Made by a program: the position numbers and the translations under genes. From Wolfiporia cocos (Eukaryota; Basidiomycota; Agaricomycetes; Polyporales; Phaeolaceae), in assembly GCA_029448655.1 (NCBI GenBank), contig JACCLO010000008.1:744001-808000 (forward strand): a stretch of 64,000 nt of DNA, in the 5' to 3' direction. A model generated the notes under the pieces. That model was not told the DNA's origin and did not search any database. It worked only from the letters and a program-made list of their open reading frames with translations. This document shows, piece after piece, positions 57,403 to 64,000 of this stretch (the stretch's first letter is position 1; the number at the start of each line of letters is the position of its first letter).

Positions 57403-58021
57403 ATGGCTGCCGTGCAGCTCGTCAAACGATTCCGCCTGCGGGAGCTTGCATCTGTTCCCAAGAGCGGTGCTCAGGACTCGGCCTCAATACCGAAAATTCC
57501 TAATCCCTTCCTCCCGCAAAAAAATCCGGAGTCAGGGCGATGGGCGCCGCCCAGATACTCGTTGCGCCGTCAGGCTGAGCTCATCAAGCAAGCTCGCGCG
57601 AGTAACACATTGCACCTCCTGCCTCCCGGACCGAGGCTTGGGCCGAAGGCGCTGCAGGGGCTGGTTGCGTCTTCCTCTGCTACGCCCACATCCGAGACCG
57701 AGGGAGCTTGGACGCGACCAGTCGAATGGGAGGGTGAGGTGAAGGAGAAGGCCGACGATGTCCTTAACAGGCTGTACGCTGGCAGACGTAGGATGTTCAA
57801 GGGTCATAAATGGGAGCGGACGCTGGAGAAGAGGAAGGCCGAGACAGAAAAGCTGATGAGGAGCATGCCGCTGCGCATTCAGCGTTTCAAGGAGGTATGC
57901 ATCCATTGTCTACGTGCAAATCATAGGCTACTTACAACTGTGGTTCTAGACATATCGTCGAAAGATGCCAAATCCAGCAAGCCCTCCCCGAAGCTCAAGT
58001 TACACCAAGCTTCCGTTCTAG
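57403..58021 (+). CDS. mitochondrial large-subunit ribosomal protein mL59 (MRPL25-like)
   Basis: Structural protein of the fungal mitochondrial 54S subunit. Exons 57403-57894 and 57950-58021; 187 aa. The N-terminal region contains IPNPFLPQKNPESGRWAPPR followed by YSLRRQAELIKQA, the typical mL59 NPFLP...W.PP.SLRRQ pattern. A basic helical C-terminus follows: GHKWERTLEKRKAETEKLM, RSMPLRIQRFKETYRRKMPN, PSSYTKLPF-like end. A cleavable presequence is not obvious. The 55-nt intron closes in frame. Confidence 0.88.
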
Positions 58022-58888
58022 GGAATATGAGGCATCACTTGGCCGATTCTATTGCTGTACTCCAGTTACACTCTTTATGGTCACATATCAAACTCCCCCG
58101 CTCGTGTGGGCGTGTGTCTGGCGTTGCAGCAGTGTCAGTTGCTGCTCTGCTAAGTGTCACGCTCGCAGAAGCTTCAGTGTAGGGCCATACTCCGCCAAAT
58201 ATCGTTTGCTTCCCGCACCACACCTCCAACAGGATGCATTTATTGCTGAATATGACGGTCCGATGACAGGGACCACTAGGCATACACTGCGTTACTTCGA
58301 CCAACTTTGAGCCTCCTGCATCGTGACATAGGGAGTAGCAGCGATGCCAAACTCTCGACTGCATTTGATTTCGCGAGCCAATGCAGGCCTTCAATGTATG
58401 AGAATCGATACCACGGTTCGTAATTCTCCCCGTGATGTCAACCCAATATCCGGCGACGAGATGTCCTAGACTGCATTTATATCCTACAATCGTTCTCATA
58501 CAATAGATGAACCATCTCAGCAAGCATTTATACGAAGCAAATCCCTATGAGACATGATCACAGTGTCGCGTGAAAGTTACAGCAGCGTGTAATAGCCTGA
58601 ACCCGGCGCTGCGCTTAGGATACCAATAACTGGCGGATTTCTTATGAGAGCAAGGCGAATGAGCAAACCAAATCATGTGACGCCCATATCGCGGACGGTT
58701 CGGTTCGAATGGACAATTGCTATGACAGAAACGTGTCGGCGCACGAGCACTTGCAGTCAGCCGCCAGCTCAACATAAGACCTCCCGCCACTCTCGGTTTT
58801 CTTGTTCCTGTCTGACGCAGACGGGTCTCCGTTATCCACTCTCTGGCTAGGGAAGGCTTTCTGGATCATACGCACCGATCTTCTAGGC
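58022..58888. other. intergenic region upstream of SEC62
   Basis: Contains the SEC62 promoter. A 162-codon minus-strand frame (58035-58523) has no recognisable domain. Confidence 0.4.
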
Positions 58889-59786
58889 ATGGAGCAGCAG
58901 GCGAAGGCTCCCCAAGACCTCCGGAATGTGGTGAACTTCCTGCGTAGCAGCAAGTCGGGCATGAAGGTTCGTGTCGGGATCCTCAGCGGAAAGCGAATAG
59001 ATTACTTCAAAGGTGCGCAGACCATCTTCCGCAATTGTTTCTGAATGTCCGGACTCATCACAAACCCAGGCCGATCGGCTGCTAAAGCACTACTCTCGCC
59101 GGCATATGCGAAATTGAAGAACGTCCCGCCCGTCACCTCGGAGGCTGACGCGATGAAGGTGATGGCTGGGCTCCTCCCCTTCGCGTTTTTTCTGCGCGTC
59201 GAGCGCGGCAGCGCGTCCTCATCATCGTCCAGCGCGCCCAAACTGCTCTCCATCACACCGATACAGCAATTCGCGCCACTCGACTACTACGCGTGGTTCT
59301 ACGAGGGCTCTCAATGGACGACATACATTGGCGGTGTCGCGATGGTCGCCGTCATGCTCGCAGGCGTCATGTTCCCACTCTGGCCGCCAGTGATGCGCCT
59401 CGGCGTGTGGTACATCAGCATGGCGGTCCTAGGCCTCGTCAGCCTCTTTTTCGCCCTTGCAATCGTTCGCCTCATCTTCTACATCATTACCGTCATCGTC
59501 GCGAGTCCAGGTATCTGGATATTCCCAAAACTGTTCGCGGACGTTGGATTTGTGCGTGCCCTACTTCCCTGCCTACGCTTCTCTGTACTGACCAATCCAT
59601 GTATAGATTGAATCCTTCATTCCCTTGTGGGAGTGGGATCTGCCTAAAAAGAAAAGCAAGAAACGCCGTACAGAGAAGGAGCAGCAGAAAACTACCACGA
59701 CCGTTGAGGTTGTTGAAGCGGATTCGGGGAGCTCACGGCCGAGTAGTCGGAACGCGCGCGTGGAGGACGTGCCGGAGGAGTCATGA
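58889..59786 (+). CDS. SEC62: ER translocation protein Sec62
   Basis: Subunit of the post-translational Sec61/Sec62/Sec63 translocon in the ER membrane. Exons 58889-59012, 59070-59551, 59607-59786; 261 aa. The cytosolic N-domain is typical (DLRNVVNFLRSSKSGMKVRV, GILSGKRIDYFKGRSAAKAL). LLPFAFFLRVERG and APLDYYAWFYEGSQ precede two membrane spans (YIGGVAMVAVMLAGVMFPLW and ISMAVLGLVSLFFALAIVRL, the latter continuing into a further hydrophobic stretch), with PVMRLGVWY between them. FPLWPPVMRLGVWY is the family signature. The tail is basic (KKKSKKRRTEKEQQK). Start ATG chosen because it begins the conserved N-domain. Confidence 0.94.
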
Positions 59787-59844
59787 TCGAGCGCGACGCC
59801 CACTATTTTACGCTGTATCTATGTGCGGAACACACCTTTCTTGC

Positions 59845-61372
59845 TCAATGTGAGTCAGAGAGTGTACTGCCTTTTCGTGATGCGCGCTCAAGTCGCCGTA
59901 TCGCAGCTTGTGCTTGCATAATACCTTCCCGCATCTTAATACTCTTGGCTTGGTCCAGGCTCTGTTTGTATAATGCCCCGGACTGTTCGGTATCGCCGCC
60001 CATCTATTGTGTGGATTGTCAGGACGATGGATTGCATCTAACGTCTGCGCGGGCGTTACCTCGAGCAGCGAGCCCAAATTAAACAACACAGCGGCGTAAG
60101 CTTCTTCACAGAGCATCATTGCCTCCGCATCGTTCTTGCCTGCCCTTGCCCTGGTCTGCTCGATCGTGGACAGACCTTGACGAGCCCATGCCTCTGCCTG
60201 TTTTTGCTTTGCGGCCGTAGGTTTCCCGCGGCTCGTCAGCTCAGCGAGATTGTTCATGAGTTGTGCCCCTGCATGTCCTGTCAAGCACTGCCACGCGCCA
60301 AGTCGCTATATTCACTCACCCCGACAACGATCCTCAACGGTCGACTTCTTCTTCGCTGATGCGGGCGGCACAAGCAGGCTGATCGCTTGCAGGTACAGCG
60401 GGATCGCGTATCTGGTGCCAAGTGAACCAAGCGAAGTGGTCGCGCATGCACCGCATCACACTTACTCCACGTTCCCCTCGCGCGAGTAGAACCGGCCCAG
60501 CGCCTCGAGCGGCGCACAGAGGTCGGTCTTGCTGACCCACGGCGGCATCTCGAGCTCCGCCAGCATGAGCGGCGCGTCCGCGTCCGCACCCACGCTTGCA
60601 TCCGCGTTGTCGTGCGCGCCGCCGGTGCCCTGCTGCACGACGCGCAGCGCCTCCTCGACCGCCCACGAGAGCCAGCGCTCCTCCTCGGCAACGGACAGCT
60701 GGTACGTCTCAGCCATCTCGCCGAGCTTGGACGCGAGCGCGACCGCGCGCATGCGTTCCGCGCCCGAGAGCGCCGCGTTCGACGCAGCCTGGGCGGAGCG
60801 CAGACGGTCGAGTGCCTCGGCGTACACGTCGTACGCCGGCTCGGGGCGGTCAGCGGCCTCGAGCACCGAGGCGAGCGCGATCGCAATTCCGGAGAGCTTC
60901 AGGTGTGGAGACGGTGCAAGCGCAGTGATAGGAAGTGCGAGCGCGGTGTCTAGGGCTCTGTTGTCGTGTAAATTGCTCGGGAGGTCTACCGTCGGATGGG
61001 CTGCGACAATAGAGCGGACACGCACCGACGCAAATAACGCTCGCTTGTGTCGAAGTTCCCTTGGTTCTTCGCCTTGATTCCGGCGCGCAGGTCGCCGCGG
61101 ACCTCCTTCGGCCACATTGTGAATGCAGAGTAGAATTCATATCTGGATTATGTTTGGCTTGAGCCTGGTGATTCGATGGCAACAATGGTCAAAACGTACA
61201 CCCCATAAGCAGTCGATGCAACACCGACCGCGATCAGCGCCGTGAGCACGGTCGAGATGCGCGAAGTGGGGCGCGCCGCTAAGCCTTTTACAAAGGTGAG
61301 CTGGCGCGTGCTGCGGTGGACTATTGTCCTCGGCAGCAGCGGTTTTGCTGCTCTCCTCAGGTGAGGCAACAT
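59845..61372 (-). CDS. mitochondrial inner-membrane TPR protein (MGR3-like)
   Basis: Probable adaptor of the i-AAA protease or related mitochondrial TPR factor. Exons 61200-61372, 61026-61142, 60466-60957, 60320-60411, 60060-60268, 59845-60003; 413 aa. Arg-rich presequence (MLPHLRRAAKPLLPRTIVHR), one TM segment (ISTVLTALIAVGVASTAYGV), then MWPKEVRGDLRAGIKAKNQG and tandem TPR-like helices: TSERYLRRALDTALAL, HLKLSGIAIALASVLEAADR, AYDVYAEALDRLRSA, APLEALGRFYSREGN, YAIPLYLQAISLL, GALYKQSLDQAKSIKM. Overall layout matches fungal Mgr3; Ttc19-like proteins are an alternative. Phases of all six exons close. Its stop is only 58 bp from that of SEC62 (convergent). Confidence 0.85.
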
Positions 61373-61883
61373 CTATCCGAGCTTAGGAGGTCGTGATGGA
61401 ACGCAGGCCTTGAGTACTTCGCCAGGCCTCCACACAGCAGGATCTTCGGACAAGGCTTGACTTTGAAACCACCCCTTCAGGTAGACAGGACTACTGCTTC
61501 CAGAATGTATTCAGTATGATCCGGGGACCGCAGAGGAGCGTAGATGTTCAAGGCTGCCTGCAGCTCCTCCGTGAATTGAATATGACGATCACGTGGTGAG
61601 ATCTCAGATTACACAGGCGTCAATGGACTCTAGGCGAGGCCCCAAGACTTTTACCACTACAAATTCGAAAGCTGGGCGGGATCCGTGCGGCTTGACGGAT
61701 GAGTCGAAACGCGGATTTAAAGAAAATGGCAGGGCTTGGGCAGCAGCAGCATCCTGACTGCCAACAACCATCCGGGGTTGGGACAACTGGAAGGGTACCC
61801 AGGTAAGCAGACCACTTGCGATACTCGCCCCATATCAGGACTTACATAAGACTTGTCCTCGTCAAGCTTCGCCCAACACAGGT
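61373..61883. promoter_or_regulatory. divergent intergenic region
   Basis: Between the divergent starts of the TPR protein and the F-box gene; no gene seen. Confidence 0.4.
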
Positions 61884-63128
61884 ATGCGCACTCAAAACGA
61901 ACGGTTCATTCCACCTGAGCTGGCCGACAAAATTCTCGACTATCTATGGGACGATCCTGCTGCTCTAGCGGCGTGTAGTCTGACATGCCGGGCATGGGTC
62001 TTCAACTGCCGATCGCATCTCTTCCGGAAGGTCGACCTGACTCGGGCAGCACGGCGCATACGGTTCGCACAGGTTCTCTCCACATCGACGGGGGTCGGTG
62101 AGCATGTCAGAGAGCTCACGATCAGTGGGACCATCCTTCAGTCCAGCGAACATGCCAAAATGCTGCACAACTTACGTGGCGTGAAACGACTGTTCCTGCG
62201 AAACTGGGATGCTGGGAAAACAACGCGGGAGGCATACGACACCTTGCAGAAATTAACCCCGTCGATAACCACGCTGCATCTTCTGTCGGTCATAATCGAC
62301 CAACAGGATTTCGCCCGGCTACTATCCGAGTGCCGGAAGCTCAACGATGTTCGTCTTTGGGATGTCCGCGTCCGCACCGATGCAATCGATCCGCCACTTC
62401 CCACCACGGTGGCGCCCATATCTGACTCCGTCGTCGTCATTGACACGCTCAGCTCTTTGACGATCACTAGTCCGGCCGCGCTGGCACAGATGAGCGACAA
62501 AATTAGCATTCGACTTCGCCAGCTCGAAGTGAATTGTCAGCTCGCATCGCCTCAATCGGTCGAGCGCGCAAAAACCCTTCTTTGCCTCGGCGGTCCGACA
62601 CTCCAGAGCCTGGTGTTCACTCTTCGCGCTGGCTCATACGGCCCCTCCTGGTCGGATCAGCTGCACTTCGCCGACATCCCTAACCTCACTTCCTTGCACC
62701 TCAAAGACGGCATGATGAGCGCGCCACAAATTTACACCCGTCGCGCTCCCGAATATTCCTTGCGCTGGGTCTGCCCCGCCCTCGCCCAAATCGACGCCTC
62801 TCACTCCCACCTCCAAAAAATCCAAATTAGCCTCAGGGTGTTCCGCGCGGGCGATTTGGACAGCTGCGGCCTTGACTGGGCGCGGCTCGACGATATACTT
62901 GCTCACATTGCGAAGGCGCATCCGCGACTGATGGTGGAATTCTGCGTGTGCTGTGCGGACGCCTTTGGCCTGTGGGCCAAACAGGCGGTGGATCTCATGC
63001 GCGCGAAGACGCCGCAACTGTGCACTGCGAGCACAAATTCGGCGATTGTTTGTTGTCGAGGGTGGACGGAGGAAGCAGCATTGGGCGGAGGCGTGGTTGG
63101 TCCTTCTATGAAACACGACTGCCGGTGA
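61884..63128 (+). CDS. F-box protein, single exon
   Basis: Likely SCF substrate adaptor, 414 aa without introns. N-terminal F-box at residues about 8-48 (IPPELADKILDYLWDDPAAL, AACSLTCRAWVFNCRSHLFR). Leucine-rich segments follow: VRELTISGTIL, VKRLFLRNWD, ITTLHLLSVI, LSSLTITSPAAL, LQSLVFTLRAG, LTSLHLKDGMM. The C-terminus is Cys-containing and lacks a known domain. The family is large in Agaricomycetes and this gene is not a close relative of the F-box at 15 kb. Target unknown. Confidence 0.85.
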   Translation: MRTQNERFIPPELADKILDYLWDDPAALAACSLTCRAWVFNCRSHLFRKVDLTRAARRIRFAQVLSTSTGVGEHVRELTISGTILQSSEHAKMLHNLRGVKRLFLRNWDAGKTTREAYDTLQKLTPSITTLHLLSVIIDQQDFARLLSECRKLNDVRLWDVRVRTDAIDPPLPTTVAPISDSVVVIDTLSSLTITSPAALAQMSDKISIRLRQLEVNCQLASPQSVERAKTLLCLGGPTLQSLVFTLRAGSYGPSWSDQLHFADIPNLTSLHLKDGMMSAPQIYTRRAPEYSLRWVCPALAQIDASHSHLQKIQISLRVFRAGDLDSCGLDWARLDDILAHIAKAHPRLMVEFCVCCADAFGLWAKQAVDLMRAKTPQLCTASTNSAIVCCRGWTEEAALGGGVVGPSMKHDCR

Positions 63129-63458
63129 TCGGCTCTGCACACGGTATCTATCAAATTACATGAGGATTGTTAGATGATACATGGTATTTATCACCGCACC
63201 CACGAACAATAGCGATTACTTATTGGTCACACCGCCAAGCGGAGCCCATCATAGCATTATATATATATGGAAGAACGCATACGTATTTGCGGCTATTAGC
63301 TGTAGCTGTCCATGATAGTCTCAACGTGAATATTTGGATGGCAGTTACAGATACATATGACGACGGCTGGTTGCTGTCATGCCTAAAATGCGATATGGAT
63401 GTAAACCCTGACTTGTTTTCGAGACAAGGTGAGACGGTATTTTGGTGGGGACAATGGA
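63129..63458. other. convergent intergenic region
   Basis: 330 bp, AT-rich, with a TATATATATA tract near 63258; no gene recognised. Confidence 0.45.
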
Positions 63459-64000
63459 TTAAGTATGGTCGACCGAAACATGATCTGAAACAGAGCTGGT
63501 AGAATAACAGTTCGACACCATCAGCATTTCTATATGGGACGAAAACGTTAACATCACATGCCTGATGTGCACGAGTTTTCCAACATCCCCTTCCAACAAT
63601 GCCTGACGCGCCTTCTTCGCTAGCTGCCAGATGTCTTTCCGGCCGTGCTCCAGTATGTCTCTCAGAGCCCTCTTGGCACTATCCATACTCCGCATGATGG
63701 GAAGAAGATGTAGGCTCTTGGATTGAGACAGAATCGGTTGAACTTCAGCAATCCATCGGGCGAGATCGTCCGGCGGCTTCACCACGAGGACGACCATCTC
63801 GAGCCTCTCATGGGCCATGAAAGGTGGGGCGTTCCCTATGATCTCAGAGAGGCTGTCACTACTCGACGAGAAAGCCACAAATTTAACTGATCTCATAGAT
63901 GCAATTAGCCTAGGTGCAAGATAGAAGGGAGTGAAGTAGTCCACAAGGTGCAGATGTGTGACATTCGACAGCAAATAGGGAATGGATGGTGAATAATCTT
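63459..64000 (-). CDS. partial gene, C-terminal part of an F-box/LRR-like protein
   Basis: Frame open from the window edge to a stop at 63459, so only the last 180 or so residues are visible. They contain leucine-rich strands (IPYLLSNVTHLHLVDY, RLIASMRSVKFVAFSSSSDS, RLEMVVLVVKPPDDLARWIA) resembling the C-terminal halves of agaricomycete F-box proteins. No start, F-box or domain boundary can be seen. Assignment is by general pattern only. Confidence 0.6.
   Translation of the reverse strand, partial: DYSPSIPYLLSNVTHLHLVDYFTPFYLAPRLIASMRSVKFVAFSSSSDSLSEIIGNAPPFMAHERLEMVVLVVKPPDDLARWIAEVQPILSQSKSLHLLPIMRSMDSAKRALRDILEHGRKDIWQLAKKARQALLEGDVGKLVHIRHVMLTFSSHIEMLMVSNCYSTSSVSDHVSVDHT

Noticed and set aside
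58035..58523. 162-codon minus-strand frame overlapping the mL59 3' flank
   Set aside because: No motif, and it runs across a promoter region; likely incidental.

Overview
The window reads as nuclear DNA of a filamentous basidiomycete, most likely an Agaricomycete. Nearly every gene is split by GT-AG introns of about 45-70 nt with CTGAC/CTAAC-like branch sites. The gene set is fungal (DHH1, RHO1, PP1, EXO1, a GT32-like glycosyltransferase, GH127), and the DUF7729 and DUF7918 families point to Basidiomycota. Exon models were built by hand from the sequence. For almost all genes the exon phases close exactly, which is the main support for the coordinates.

Layout. 0-8 kb: a very GC-rich block with MTHFS (-) and PIG-P (+) sharing a 250-bp divergent promoter, a C2H2 zinc-finger regulator (-) and the DNA-repair nuclease EXO1 (-). 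8-15 kb: a hydroxyquinol 1,2-dioxygenase-like enzyme (-), an epoxide-hydrolase-type alpha/beta hydrolase (-) and phosphopantothenate-cysteine ligase (+, CoA synthesis). 15-21 kb: an F-box protein (-), an F-box relic and an HSL-type alpha/beta hydrolase (+). 21-27 kb: a DUF7729 membrane/surface protein (-), an unidentified small gene (-) and an intact DUF7918 gene (+). 28-38 kb: a signalling and housekeeping block with RHO1 (+), a PH-domain protein (+), the PP1 catalytic subunit (+) and SDH assembly factor 2 (+). 38-43 kb: a GT32-like glycosyltransferase (-) and DHH1 (-). 43-50 kb: a tandem segmental duplication of a divergent DUF7918/FMT1 gene pair; only the right-hand FMT1 is complete. 50-64 kb: a GH127 glycosidase (+), an unidentified 594-aa protein (-), mitochondrial ribosomal mL59 (+), SEC62 (+), a mitochondrial TPR protein (-), an F-box protein (+) and a truncated gene at the right edge (-).

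Most genes are unrelated housekeeping functions and not a cluster. The dynamic part is 16-28 kb and 43-48 kb: F-box and DUF7918 paralogues, relics, long introns, repeats and lesions. The three DUF7918 copies share short peptide motifs that look like SUMO-acceptor and SUMO-interaction sites, which is the most interesting hypothesis in the window. No tRNA, rRNA, intact transposon or CRISPR array was found.
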